DNA of 64,000 nucleotides, from contig NZ_SWLZ01000002.1 of NCBI RefSeq assembly GCF_005502275.1, positions 310,001 to 374,000 on the forward strand. Direction: 5' to 3'. This DNA comes from Robertmurraya siralis (GTDB taxonomy: Bacteria > Bacillota > Bacilli > Bacillales > Cytobacillaceae). Below the pieces are notes generated by a model. That model did not search any database. It worked only from the letters and a program-made list of their open reading frames with translations, and was not told the origin of the DNA. A program made the translations under genes and the position numbers. Shown in pieces: positions 26,496-36,164 of this stretch. The first letter of the stretch is position 1, and every line of letters begins with the position of its first letter.

Positions 26496-26923
26496 ATTTT
26501 GTCGATCTCCTCCTCCAGCTTGGCAACCATTGCGTTGATACAGGGTTTCCTAGATGCATTCCTCGCAGGCTTTAGGAAGGGTTTTGCAGGCTGACCATGC
26601 TTCCCATATTCGATGATGCTGGCAAGTTTAGCATTGCTCTCACCATCAGAACGTGGCTCTGCAAAGCCAACTTTTACATTGAAGTTACCGTTTCTATCCT
26701 GCTTTGCTCCAGAAAGACCCAGTGAAGATAGCAACTCACCAGTGCTTTTGGATGGATATTTCGTGCCCTTGCCAACCACCTTACTTAGATTTCCTTTGAC
26801 TTTATCAAGCACCACTTCACCGCCAACTTCCAAAACCTTAGGAAGAATCACATCGGTCTGGTCAGCTAATCGAGATACCTTTAAAAGGAATTCTTCTGGC
26901 ATCTTTATATTCGCTTTTGCCAT
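26492..26923 (-). CDS. HK97 gp10-family head-tail protein
   Basis: 143 residues. LASIIEYGKHGQPAKPFLKP is the HK97 gp10 family signature (E-Y-G...P-A-x-P-F-L-x-P). Functions in head-tail joining. Start placed at the ATG six bases after GAGGTG; the upstream GTG and ATG codons lie within the RBS. Confidence 0.85.
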   Translation of the reverse strand: MAKANIKMPEEFLLKVSRLADQTDVILPKVLEVGGEVVLDKVKGNLSKVVGKGTKYPSKSTGELLSSLGLSGAKQDRNGNFNVKVGFAEPRSDGESNAKLASIIEYGKHGQPAKPFLKPARNASRKPCINAMVAKLEEEIDKI

Positions 26924-26928
26924 ATCCA

Positions 26929-27264
26929 TCACCTCACAGTTGGTTCTAGCTTTTCGGCTAAAACCTCGACATACATCCCTCGATTTCTTACATCCTCAAC
27001 ACTTAAAATTTGATATCTGCCATCATCACAGACGATGACCATTTCATTCGTCACCTTAAGCCCAAAGATTTTCCTAAACCTGAATAAGGAAGTTGCAGAA
27101 GAAAAGGATGCCATATTCGTCCACCGTTCACTGCCATGCCGATCTTCCTTATAAGCAAGTACACTTGCGAGTATGTTGTCACCTTTTGTGGCGAAACCTT
27201 CCTCATCCTTTATTGGTACCGTGCTGATGATATCGATGAAGGTGTTCATCTTTCCAAAACTCAT
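26929..27264 (-). CDS. Phage head closure protein (SPP1 gp16-like)
   Basis: 111 residues. NTFIDIISTVPIKDEEGFAT, EDRHGSERWTNMASFSSATS and FRKIFGLKV match head-tail adaptor/stopper proteins that seal the portal after packaging. Start at ATG after GGGGTGTTTAGC, two bases past the connector stop (TAGCATG). Confidence 0.82.
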   Translation of the reverse strand: MSFGKMNTFIDIISTVPIKDEEGFATKGDNILASVLAYKEDRHGSERWTNMASFSSATSLFRFRKIFGLKVTNEMVIVCDDGRYQILSVEDVRNRGMYVEVLAEKLEPTVR

Positions 27265-27265
27265 G

Positions 27266-27586
27266 CTAAACACCCCACTCTCGATCAAGTCGTAAAAGCA
27301 AGTTCACTGTGTTCCATACTTGTTGCCCTGCCTGTACGCTATCAGCAAAGAAACCTGCCGTTGAGCCATCCCTGCTTTCATAGAAATGACTCGACAACAT
27401 AATCACTGCTTGTTCTGTTGTTGGAGGCATGGCATGTGTTTCATAATAGTTTTCAGGAACGTGTTGATAGCTCTGTGCATATGAAATTGCAGCAGTAATA
27501 AATCCAATTAGGAGGGCATCATCCTGATCATGCGTTAAAATTAAGTTCGCTTTAACTTTTGGCAAGAGATTATCTGCCACTGCCAT
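27266..27586 (-). CDS. Head-tail connector (gp6/gp15-like)
   Basis: 106 residues. VKANLILTHDQDDALLIGFI and AAISYAQSYQHVP, then AVIMLSSHFYESRDG, are the usual pattern of phage gp6-like DNA-packaging/connector proteins that bind below the portal. RBS AAAGGAGGTTGGTGGT. Confidence 0.88.
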   Translation of the reverse strand: MAVADNLLPKVKANLILTHDQDDALLIGFITAAISYAQSYQHVPENYYETHAMPPTTEQAVIMLSSHFYESRDGSTAGFFADSVQAGQQVWNTVNLLLRLDREWGV

Positions 27587-27612
27587 ACCACCAACCTCCT
27601 TTACATTCCACC

Positions 27613-27825
27613 TTAGTCAGTCTCCATAAGCCCCGCTGCCTTTAGTTTGGCAAGCAGAGCATTGAAGTCCGTAACTAGACCAGCAACATCGGTGGCTGTG
27701 CTGTCTTCTTGGTTTTCAAGAACAGGAAGCCCCGTAACCGAGGCCCCCTCTTTGATTTCTAAAACACCACCGATGACAGTTTTTTCTCCGCCTTGTTCGG
27801 TATAATTCTTCGTGTTATAACTCAT
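27613..27825 (-). CDS. Head fiber-like protein
   Basis: 70 residues. TVIGGVLEIKEGASVTGLP and VAGLVTDFNALLAKLKAAGL resemble the short head fiber proteins found next to capsid genes in Gram-positive phages. A capsid surface decoration is inferred. Confidence 0.7.
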   Translation of the reverse strand: MSYNTKNYTEQGGEKTVIGGVLEIKEGASVTGLPVLENQEDSTATDVAGLVTDFNALLAKLKAAGLMETD

Positions 27826-27837
27826 AAAGCACCTCCG

Positions 27838-29031
27838 TTAGGCTTTCTGTTGGAGTACCTTAACGGCCTCCGGTAAGATAAGCTTTCCGTCAACTCGTTG
27901 AGTCGCAATAAATCCTACTTGACCTGTGACAGCATAGAGTTCATTTAGTCGTTTGAATACTCGTCCTTGACGGTCTGCCACCCAGTAATAACTAAAATCA
28001 CCGAATACCACTGTCTTTGCACCTGCTTCAGCAGTAGGTACATAGGATGAGGTATACAGCGGGCGGTTAAGAATCGTATCAGGTGTTCCCGCTTGGATGG
28101 AAGGTTGCCATAGGTACTGTCCATTACCGTCTTTTAATTTGCGGATAGCTTTTATAGTTGCATCATTCATTACGAAAACTGCCTTGTTTCGATAAGGTGC
28201 TTTCAAGCTATAGAATAAATCTAAAACCTCATCCAAAGTGATGGCAGTTGCACTTGCCGCAGTAACACCAACTTGACCACCGCCTGTGGCATTTAAAATC
28301 CCTGTTGGCTTACCTGTGCCATCACCTACAAAGAAGGCTTCCTCTTCCTTGTTACCAATGCGACGGGCGAATTCTCTTGTGATGTAGCTTTCGAGATTAA
28401 ATACGGAATCATTTAGCAATTCCTCAGAGACTTTAATCATCGTTGCTAGTTTATAAGCACCGATGGATACTTGACCGAAGCTGTCATCACTTTCGGGAAT
28501 GGCTCCTTCTTCATCGATCCAGCTTGCAGTGCCTTTGCTTGCAACAACAGGAATCTTACGGTCACCAGAAGATGTAGTGATTACATTAGCCAATCTACGG
28601 AAAATATTTTCTTCCTCAAGAGCTTCTACTAGAGTACGTTCAAACTCATCTGGTACAAGAAATCCGCCTTCAGAATCAGTGCCAATCTTTAGAGCGTTTC
28701 TTACTTCATAGCTAACATTGTCACGCATCGCATTCCAGAAAGCTTTTTTGTATTCAGCACTTGCACGACCGGTCTTTTCCTCTCCAGTTCTAGTAGGTTC
28801 GTTGGTAATTGGGTTACTGGTTGCTTTCGACAGTTCCAAGTCGATAGATGCTTGGCGTTCTAAACGTTCAATTTCCTTACCAAGAGCCACCACATCGGCT
28901 TCCATTTTTTCATAGGTGGTCGTGTCCTCAGCGGATAACAGTCCATCACCGCCACGTTTTGAATCAAGGAATGCCTTTGCTGCGTCCCAAGCTTTAGCGC
29001 GTTTCTCACGCAATTCAAGAATTTTACTCAT
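27838..29031 (-). CDS. HK97-fold major capsid protein
   Basis: 397 residues. Residues 1-110 are a helical scaffold-like delta domain (MSKILELREKRAKAWDAAKA), removed by the neighbouring protease in this family. The capsid domain shows GSEGGFLVPDEFERTLVEAL, RKIPVVASKGTASWIDEEG and FVGDGTGKPTGIL. Forms the icosahedral shell. Confidence 0.95.
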   Translation of the reverse strand: MSKILELREKRAKAWDAAKAFLDSKRGGDGLLSAEDTTTYEKMEADVVALGKEIERLERQASIDLELSKATSNPITNEPTRTGEEKTGRASAEYKKAFWNAMRDNVSYEVRNALKIGTDSEGGFLVPDEFERTLVEALEEENIFRRLANVITTSSGDRKIPVVASKGTASWIDEEGAIPESDDSFGQVSIGAYKLATMIKVSEELLNDSVFNLESYITREFARRIGNKEEEAFFVGDGTGKPTGILNATGGGQVGVTAASATAITLDEVLDLFYSLKAPYRNKAVFVMNDATIKAIRKLKDGNGQYLWQPSIQAGTPDTILNRPLYTSSYVPTAEAGAKTVVFGDFSYYWVADRQGRVFKRLNELYAVTGQVGFIATQRVDGKLILPEAVKVLQQKA

Positions 29032-29050
29032 TGTTATTTCCTCCTTTAAA

Positions 29051-29740
29051 TTAGTGCGAAATTAAAGAAAGCCGCTTATCCAGCGACTCAATGGGTGTAC
29101 CTGTTTTCTGTTTTGGTTGTTTTGGCAGTTTGCTGATGAGCGAGTTAGTAACCGCCATCCTGCTAAAAATAAGACTATCCGTCAAATCCGGTGTTTCACT
29201 TTCCATGAACATGATTTTGTCTGCAAAACCAAGTTCAATCGCTTTGTTTGCATTCATCCATGACTCTGCATCCATTAGATGGGAGAGTTTTGTTCGAGAA
29301 AGACCCGTTTTTAACTCATAGGCATTAATAATGCTTTCCTTGACCTCATCCAATAGAGCCTTTGCCCGCAACATTTCCTCACTGTCACCGATAGCAATTG
29401 TTGAGGGGTTATGAATCATAAGCATAGATACAGGAGACATATATACATCTCCACCAGCCATTGCAATAACGGATGCCGCACTTGCCGCAAGCCCATCAAT
29501 CTTTACAGTGACTTTTCCGGTATACTCCATCAGCATGTTATAAATCTGAGCTGCTGCGAACACATCACCACCAGGGGAATTAATCCACACCGTAATATCG
29601 CCAGTGCCTGCCAGCAGTTCATCCTTAAACATCTTAGGTGTGACCTCATCGCCCCACCACGTTTCTTCGGATATCACTCCATTTAAATAGAGGGTACGTA
29701 CTTCATCTGAATCTCGCACCCAGTTCCAGAACTTCCTCAT
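29051..29740 (-). CDS. ClpP-like head maturation protease
   Basis: 229 residues. ITVWINSPGGDVFAAAQIYN, GLAASAASVIAMAG (catalytic Ser) and MSPVSMLMIHNPST (catalytic His) are the ClpP-related prohead protease signature. Cleaves the capsid delta domain. Its ATG abuts the portal stop (29740/29741). Confidence 0.93.
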   Translation of the reverse strand: MRKFWNWVRDSDEVRTLYLNGVISEETWWGDEVTPKMFKDELLAGTGDITVWINSPGGDVFAAAQIYNMLMEYTGKVTVKIDGLAASAASVIAMAGGDVYMSPVSMLMIHNPSTIAIGDSEEMLRAKALLDEVKESIINAYELKTGLSRTKLSHLMDAESWMNANKAIELGFADKIMFMESETPDLTDSLIFSRMAVTNSLISKLPKQPKQKTGTPIESLDKRLSLISH

Positions 29741-30985
29741 TTACTGACCTCCTTCGGTTTTGGCAAACGCACCTGCGTCAGCCAGTTTTGTCATATTTCC
29801 GTTAACCAGATATAAATCGCCACCTTCCTCAGCCGGTATCCGGTTCATATCCTCCAGTTCACGGATATCGTTGGCTGACATCCAGCCATTTTGTCGACCT
29901 GTAGCGTAGCCATTCATACGACTTTGGTAATCACCACGAAGCAAACCGTCCAAATTGAACTTGATAAACAGTGAAGTTTTCTCAGAAGGCAAAATAAGCG
30001 ATTGCTGGAGACTTTGTTCCCATCGCACCACCCACGGATCGAGGGTGTATTTTACAAACTCCAACGATTGCTGCTCAATATTGGAAAAACTAGACTTCTC
30101 AAGATCACCCACCATATGAGGCGGTACTCGGAAAATCCTCGCAATCTCATTAATTTGGAATTTCCGTGTTTCAAGAAATTGCGCCTGTTCCGGCGGGATA
30201 CCAATGGCTTGAAACTTCATGCCTTCTTCCAACACAGCAATTTTGTGAGCATTTCCTGTGCCTTGGTAGGCGCTATTCCAACTATCTTTGACCCTCTGTA
30301 TATCTTTGATTACTCCTGGGTGTTCCAGCACACCTCCCGGATTAGCACCATTGGCAAAGAATGCCGCACCGTATTCTTCAGTAGCAAGTGACATACCGAT
30401 TGCATTTTTTGCCATAGCGATTGGGCTATAACCAATGAGTCCATCAAAACCTAAGCCGGGGATGTGTAGAACTTCATCTTTACGGAGTGTGACATAGCCA
30501 CCTTTTGGGTTTAGACCACTTTCGTCAGTATCACGGTAATAGGTGTAGACCAGCTCACCATTTGTTGCTCGGCTAACTTCCATTTTGTTGGGGAGTAGGG
30601 GATAAAGAGCCACTGCCTGCCCACGACCGTTTCTGACCACCTGTGCATAGGCATTGCCCCAAAGCAAAAGATGACTCATCAGTGTTTCTCGAAACACGAA
30701 TGAAGTCATCTCTGGATTTGGTTCATCATGAAGAAGGTAATACAGCGGATGGAAAGGAATCTTTTCTTTACCTCCATCAGAACGATATCTATATACATGA
30801 AGTGGCAGTCCGGCAATCGCTTCAGCTAATATCCTTACGCAGGCATACACTGCTGTTGCCTGCATTGCAGTACGTTCATTAACCATTTTGCCAGATGACG
30901 TACCGCCAAACAGGAAGGAGAACGCACTACCCACACGGTTTTGCGGTTTGTCTCTTGAACGAAACAGTCCTTTTATTAGATTCAT
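29741..30985 (-). CDS. Phage portal protein (HK97 family)
   Basis: 414 residues. ATAVYACVRILAEAIAGLPL, YLLHDEPNPEMTSFVFRETL, LLLWGNAYAQVVRNGRG and IARIFRVPPHMVGDLEKSSF are typical. Forms the dodecameric DNA entry ring. Start at the ATG six bases after GGAGGTG; a GTG three codons upstream lies in that site. Confidence 0.95.
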   Translation of the reverse strand: MNLIKGLFRSRDKPQNRVGSAFSFLFGGTSSGKMVNERTAMQATAVYACVRILAEAIAGLPLHVYRYRSDGGKEKIPFHPLYYLLHDEPNPEMTSFVFRETLMSHLLLWGNAYAQVVRNGRGQAVALYPLLPNKMEVSRATNGELVYTYYRDTDESGLNPKGGYVTLRKDEVLHIPGLGFDGLIGYSPIAMAKNAIGMSLATEEYGAAFFANGANPGGVLEHPGVIKDIQRVKDSWNSAYQGTGNAHKIAVLEEGMKFQAIGIPPEQAQFLETRKFQINEIARIFRVPPHMVGDLEKSSFSNIEQQSLEFVKYTLDPWVVRWEQSLQQSLILPSEKTSLFIKFNLDGLLRGDYQSRMNGYATGRQNGWMSANDIRELEDMNRIPAEEGGDLYLVNGNMTKLADAGAFAKTEGGQ

Positions 30986-31028
30986 AGGCATCACCTCCGA
31001 ATATAAACATTGTGCTAACCATTAAGGT

Positions 31029-32632
31029 TTAAAAGACAATCAAACCTCGCTCGTCATACACCGAATCTCCACTATTACCTGAGCCACAACGAATAGCACG
31101 ATCAAGTGCCATGATAGTTGCCACCGCGCCATCTATTTTTTCTGTACTTTTTTCTTTATCCGGCTTCACGTTGCCAGCCGGATCGGTTTTTATAAAGATG
31201 TTGTCCATCATCCAACGAAGCACTGGATGCCCACCGTGCGCTATTCTTTCTTCTAATGTCAATTTCATCAGTTCTTTGGTTGGTGGTGACATATCTTTAA
31301 AGCCTTGACCGAAAGGAACGACAGTAAAGCCTAATCCTTCAAGGTTCTGAACCATTTGAACAGCTCCCCAACGGTCAAACGCAATTTCTCGAATGTTATA
31401 CTTTTCGCCCAGTTCTTCAATAAACCGCTCAATGTAGCCGTAATGCACTACATTGCCTTCTGTGGTTTGAATATACCCTTGCTTCTCCCAAAGATCGTAT
31501 TGCACATGGTCTCTTCGGACTCGGAGGTCAATGTTGTCCTCTGGCATCCAAAAATACGGAAGAACAATGTATTTATCTGTTTCATCCTCTGGTGGGAACA
31601 CCAACACAAAGGCTGTAATGTCTGTTGTAGAAGATAGGTCAAGACCTCCATAACATACCCTCCCTTCAAGACTTTCTGGAATAACTGGAAATGCACAGGC
31701 ATCCCATTTTGCCATTGGCATCCAACGGACAGACTGTTTAACCCATTGATTCAAGCGCAATTGCCGGAAGCTATTTTCCTCAGCTGGGTTCTGCTTTGCA
31801 CTTTCACAAGCAGCCTTACCTTGTCAATCCCCACCGTAATTCCCAAGCTTGGATTTGCTTTCTTCCACACTTTTGGATCTGTCCAATCATCCTCTTCTTT
31901 GGCACCATAGATTACGGGATAAAAGGTAGGATCGTATTTTCTGCCCTCAATAATATCAACCGCTTTTTGGTGTGTTTCGTAGCAGATACTCTGAGTATCC
32001 GTCCCCGCAGTGGTGATAAGAAAATACAGCGGTTGGGTCCTTGCATCCCCAGATCCTTTCGTCATAACATCAAATAGTTTCCGATTTGGCTGAGTATGAA
32101 GTTCATCAAAAACAACACCATGTATATTGAAGCCGTGTTTGGAGTAGGCTTCAGCCGACAATACCTGATAGAAGCTGTTGGTCGGCAGGTACACCAATCG
32201 CTTAGTTGAAGCAAGCAACTTTACTCGTTTATTCAGCGCTGGACACATCCGCACCATATCGGCTGCTACTTCAAATACAATTGATGCCTGCTGGCGGTCA
32301 GCGGCACAACCGTACACCTCTGCCCGTTCTTCACCATCACCGCAAGTGAGGAGAAGCGCAATTGCTGCGGCAAGCTCGCTTTTTCCCATCTTTTTAGGTA
32401 TCTCTACATAAGCAGTGTTAAACTGCCGATATCCATCTGGCTTTAAAATTCCGAATAAATCACGGACTATTTGCTCCTGCCAATCGATAAGTTCAAAAGG
32501 CTTACCTGCCCATAAACCTTTCGTATGGGAGAGTGCTTCGATAAAAGCTACAGCGTAATCAGCAGCATCCTCATCGTAATATGAACCATCAGCTATAAAG
32601 GCGGTCGGCTTATATTTCTTCAGTTTCCGCAT
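31029..32632 (-). pseudogene. Terminase large subunit, interrupted by a single-base frameshift
   Basis: The 5' part (31751-32632) encodes the ATPase with the Walker-like YVEIPKKMGKSELAAAIALL and FDELHTQPNRKLFDVMTKGS, ending out of frame at VQSRTQLRK. The 3' part encodes the nuclease with GGLDLSSTTDITAFV, FDRWGAVQMVQNLEGLGFTV and EKIDGAVATIMALDRAI. The frames join near 31815-31818: the expected Lys-Ala-Ala-Cys-Glu-Ser run needs one extra base (GTAAGGCTGC would be GTAAAGGCTGC). Either a real inactivating deletion, a sequencing error, or less likely programmed shifting. Confidence 0.85.
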
Positions 32633-32660
32633 AAACACCGCCCCTTTATGAAAAAGGACA

Positions 32661-32694
32661 AAAGAAAAGAGCCTCAATCCTATAGATGAAGCCC
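32661..32694 (-). terminator. Hairpin before terL
   Basis: GGGCTTCA / TGAGGCTC (8 bp, two G-U pairs) followed by TTTTCTTTT on the minus strand, 30 nt upstream of the terL start. Weak terminator or module boundary. Confidence 0.45.
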
Positions 32695-32720
32695 TACTTC
32701 TTATCCTAGTTTAATTTTAT

Positions 32721-32909
32721 TTACTTATTTTCATCCACTTCCCCCGTCAGTATGAAATGAGCATATTCCGTTTTATGGTCTATTATATAAACTACCAATT
32801 CATAAAACCCTCGTTCATTTGCTTCATACTGGACTCGGTTCACATCAAACATATTTGTGACTCCACTTTCTCGGATGGAAAGGATTTGTTCCTTGATTAT
32901 TTCATTCAT
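32721..32909 (-). CDS. DUF5049-like small phage protein
   Basis: 62 residues. IKEQILSIRESGVTNMFDVN and EANERGFYELVVYIIDHKTE are typical of small DUF5049 proteins found before terminase genes in clostridial and Bacillus prophages. Function unknown. Confidence 0.72.
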   Translation of the reverse strand: MNEIIKEQILSIRESGVTNMFDVNRVQYEANERGFYELVVYIIDHKTEYAHFILTGEVDENK

Positions 32910-32987
32910 TAGTTGACTCCTTCGAAAACAATACTACAATATAAATCTACATATTTACTGCCACATTTGGCTTAAATTGTGTATGTT

Positions 32988-33215
32988 TTACTCTTCGATT
33001 TTCTTGCATAAATCCTCACCAAAGGCCACTCCAAGAGAGCCACCGGAATCCCAACTGACATGAATCGTTCCTATGTCGTCAACACTAGTAACCGTACCTT
33101 TAGATCCAGTTTGAAGTTTGGTATAAGGGTCGTTCATTTTAAGTAGCATGACACGAGTTCCTGGAGTGTAATAGCTTCTTAGTTGCTTTAACATTTCAGG
33201 GTGAATGATATTCAT
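32988..33215 (-). CDS. DUF4314-like protein
   Basis: 75 residues. TPGTRVMLLKMNDPYTKLQT and GSKGTVTSVDDIGTIHVSWD are the DUF4314 signature, an SH3-like beta barrel fold by sequence pattern. Start overlaps the stop of the upstream gene by four bases. Function unknown. Confidence 0.8.
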   Translation of the reverse strand: MNIIHPEMLKQLRSYYTPGTRVMLLKMNDPYTKLQTGSKGTVTSVDDIGTIHVSWDSGGSLGVAFGEDLCKKIEE

Positions 33216-33904
33216 TGTTCACTCACCTCCTGCTTGAACGTTCCGCTTTTGAAAGCGGAGCTACCTGAAAGCTTCGAGAGGAGAATCTTTCGTCCCATCT
33301 TATATTCTGGTCCGATAAAGCCGAGCCTTAGTAGGAAGCAACGGAAAGCGTACTTTTCATTCTCTATTGATTTCTCGGTGGAATTGACACGGGTCTGTTT
33401 TTTCGCCATTTCGCAAAGTGCCTTGACAAAATGGGTGTATGCCTTAACCTCCTCTGAGGCGCACTTACCTTGAAACCAAGGGAAGGTAACATATTCCTCA
33501 TCTTCAATGATGGGAATGGAGTCCGTATCAAGTGCTTTCTTTATAAGAGTAGCTTTACTTTCTACTAATCCTTTTAGGTTCTCGATTGCCGTGTCGGTAA
33601 AATCCGCCCGTGGCATTTGAATTATCAGATTGATAGATTCTTCCCTTTCATTTACTTCTGCTTTCGGAAGTGGTGTGTCAAATTCTTCTGAAATTGCTTT
33701 GAGATCGTGAAATCTCAATAGATCATCGACCAGTTCCTTATTGTCTGGTCCACTTAGAACTCCGTTTTTGTTAACATTGTAGTCTGCCACCTCATATGCA
33801 AATGTAGGTGCTCCGAGATATTTTACAGGGGCATTTAGTTCTTGGCTGATTGCGTTAACCAGTGCTTTTCTTTTTGGTCCTGTAACATTATAGTTAATCT
33901 GCAT
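33212..33904 (-). CDS. Prophage 'virulence-related' protein, function unknown
   Basis: 230 residues. INYNVTGPKRKALVNAISQE, APVKYLGAPTFAYEVADYNV and CASEEVKAYTHFVKALCEMA recur in prophage proteins commonly labelled virulence-related; I know of no proven role. Start at the second ATG, seven bases after GGCGGT. Located between the methyltransferases and the DUF4314 gene, in the same transcript. Confidence 0.65.
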   Translation of the reverse strand: MQINYNVTGPKRKALVNAISQELNAPVKYLGAPTFAYEVADYNVNKNGVLSGPDNKELVDDLLRFHDLKAISEEFDTPLPKAEVNEREESINLIIQMPRADFTDTAIENLKGLVESKATLIKKALDTDSIPIIEDEEYVTFPWFQGKCASEEVKAYTHFVKALCEMAKKQTRVNSTEKSIENEKYAFRCFLLRLGFIGPEYKMGRKILLSKLSGSSAFKSGTFKQEVSEQ

Positions 33905-34004
33905 TTTCATACCGCCTTTCTACTTTCGGTACGTACATATATCACTCTAAAAGCTGTTATTATCAAGTCATTTAGAGCATCTTTCTGTAGAAAATACGGT
34001 TCCA

Positions 34005-36164
34005 TTAATCGGCGGTATTTTGTGTAGATAACACAATGCCAGTCAGCACAAAACAAACGCATGGAAGTGCTACACCATTACCCCACATTTTATATTCAGC
34101 TGAATCAGAATGAGGATTGTTAAGCCATTTTATAATCTGATTTCTTGTTTTTGGTTTTTTACTTTTACCTATAATTTTGCGGTGGGTTTCCCAAACCTCC
34201 GTCCAGAATGAAATTTCATCTTCTGTAGGATTTTCCGTACCAAGGTCATCACACCAATCATCGGGGAAGCCTTGCAATCTTGCACATTCCGTTGGTGTAA
34301 GCCTTCGAACAATATAGTCCGGTTCAACCAATCCATTTTGATAGCCTGGATTGGTGCCATTGATAATCGTATTTGATGTACCGTCCTGTCTGTAGCATTG
34401 ACTTTCAGCTTTCATCTGAGGATAAAATGATGCTGGTTGTGCCACTGCTCCAGGACCTTTTGCTGTAAGCGTAGGTTGCTGTTCTTCATCTATAGTCGGT
34501 TTATAAAGAGCGTTCTGTCCTTGATTAAAAGCCGCCCGATCAATACCGTAAGAAGGCTGAGTCACAACAGGAGCATCCTTATAATCTCTCGACAATAGAG
34601 TAGGTGCTTTATCTTCTTCAACCTGTGCATAGGCTCCGGTAGTCATGGCATAGGCAACAGCATGACGATCAGCGGTATTAAGCGTAAAAGAAACATCTTC
34701 ATCTATACCGCTTCCTTGGGGACCGTTTTTATCCTCTCTTCCAATCATCGAGCCTTGCAGAGCAACTACTGCAATACCACCTTGATTACATCCCGGATTT
34801 CCCCCATTGGCATCAATGGTCCGAGAAGTATCAGCTTCATATATACCGCTATGCGGATTGCTAGACTGCATGGAATTGCTTTTATCAGAACAGATGCCAT
34901 ATGCGGTGGGCACAAAAACGGTCTGATCATTATTGCATCCAAGAGTTGCAGACTTGTCATCCTGTATCAATGCACCCTTGCCACCGCCTTCACAGCCGGA
35001 GCGGATTTTTAAAGTTTTAGGAGTGTTCATAACAAGGGGTACATTTCCACCACCAGTTCCCATCCGAGAGGTTAGCGTCTGTACTTTATTATCCTCCGAG
35101 AGTTTCACACGGCTATCGGTTGGATGGTTTTCTATTACAACAGCTGTTTGATTATCTCCCATGTTTGCACGAAGTGATCCACTTAAGTTTTCGTCAGTAT
35201 GGCCACCAACTTTAGAAGCAGCCCCCGGTTCAAAGGACATGACTGCACCTGGGACAACACCTGCTCTAAGTGTAGGGGAGCGTTCTTCCTCATATCCTAC
35301 ACTTCTGCTCTTGGCACTGTGTTCGGTGCAAAAACCGCTTGACTGCATTACACAAGGCTGATGTCCATGTTCCTCTGCACGAAGTGTTGCAGTAATATCC
35401 TTTGAAACAGACATCACTCTTCCACCTTGGTCATTTAGGCAAGTTATGCTATCGCCTGTTTTTCCAGTGCAGTTTTTAGCATTCTCGGCAGTTCTTTGCC
35501 ACGGGCTGCCGCTCGGCGTAAAATTCCTTGGCATGCCTTCGGACTCAAATAGTATTTCTCCGGCACATCTGTCTGCAAAATCTGCGACAAGGTAGATTCT
35601 ACGACGACGTTGGGGGACTCCGAAATATTGCGCATCGATAGTTCGGTAAGCCACACTCCATCTGTCTCCCATATAGATGTCTGCGTAAGGCCATCGTCTT
35701 TTTTCAGGAAAAGGCACCGAGGTGTTCGGTTCTTTGACACCGATGACCGTTTCGAGGACTGCCCTGAAGTCCTCTCCTTTATTTGACGAGAATGCGCCGG
35801 GGACATTTTCCCAGACTGCGTACCTTGGATATTGTCCATTGGTCTTACACCTCATTTCTTTAATAATTCGGATTGCTTCATAAAAAAGGACTGATTGCTC
35901 TCCGTCCAGACCGGCTCTTTTACCCGCCACACTCATATCCGTGCATGGAGAGCCAAAGGTTATGATATCTACAGGCGGAAGCTCCGCACCATTTAATTTG
36001 TTTATATCTCCATAATGCTTCATCTGAGGGATACGTTTAGTCGTAACCCTTATAGGAAACGGCTCAATTTCAGATGCCCATAAAGGTTCGATGCCACAAA
36101 GCAAACCACCCAGAGGAAAGCCACCACTACCATCAAAGAGGGAACCAAGTGTTAATTTACTCAT
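34005..36164 (-). CDS. DNA cytosine-5 methyltransferase with a large T-L repeat region
   Basis: 719 residues, about twice the usual length for this type. N-terminal motifs: LTLGSLFDGSGGFPLGG (motif I), GSPCTDMSVAG (Pro-Cys catalytic, about residue 76), WENVPGAF (motif VI), FGVPQRRRRIYLVA (motif VIII). C-terminal motifs: RRLTPTECARLQGFPDDW (IX) and YKMWGNGVALPC (X). Between them, residues about 250-610 contain ten or more segments of the form D/E-x-x-x-T-L/I with a Gly-rich stretch and a hydrophobic end. T-L/V dipeptides mark target recognition cores in multispecific phage methyltransferases. Overlaps the upstream methyltransferase by eight bases. Confidence 0.92.
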   Translation of the reverse strand: MSKLTLGSLFDGSGGFPLGGLLCGIEPLWASEIEPFPIRVTTKRIPQMKHYGDINKLNGAELPPVDIITFGSPCTDMSVAGKRAGLDGEQSVLFYEAIRIIKEMRCKTNGQYPRYAVWENVPGAFSSNKGEDFRAVLETVIGVKEPNTSVPFPEKRRWPYADIYMGDRWSVAYRTIDAQYFGVPQRRRRIYLVADFADRCAGEILFESEGMPRNFTPSGSPWQRTAENAKNCTGKTGDSITCLNDQGGRVMSVSKDITATLRAEEHGHQPCVMQSSGFCTEHSAKSRSVGYEEERSPTLRAGVVPGAVMSFEPGAASKVGGHTDENLSGSLRANMGDNQTAVVIENHPTDSRVKLSEDNKVQTLTSRMGTGGGNVPLVMNTPKTLKIRSGCEGGGKGALIQDDKSATLGCNNDQTVFVPTAYGICSDKSNSMQSSNPHSGIYEADTSRTIDANGGNPGCNQGGIAVVALQGSMIGREDKNGPQGSGIDEDVSFTLNTADRHAVAYAMTTGAYAQVEEDKAPTLLSRDYKDAPVVTQPSYGIDRAAFNQGQNALYKPTIDEEQQPTLTAKGPGAVAQPASFYPQMKAESQCYRQDGTSNTIINGTNPGYQNGLVEPDYIVRRLTPTECARLQGFPDDWCDDLGTENPTEDEISFWTEVWETHRKIIGKSKKPKTRNQIIKWLNNPHSDSAEYKMWGNGVALPCVCFVLTGIVLSTQNTAD

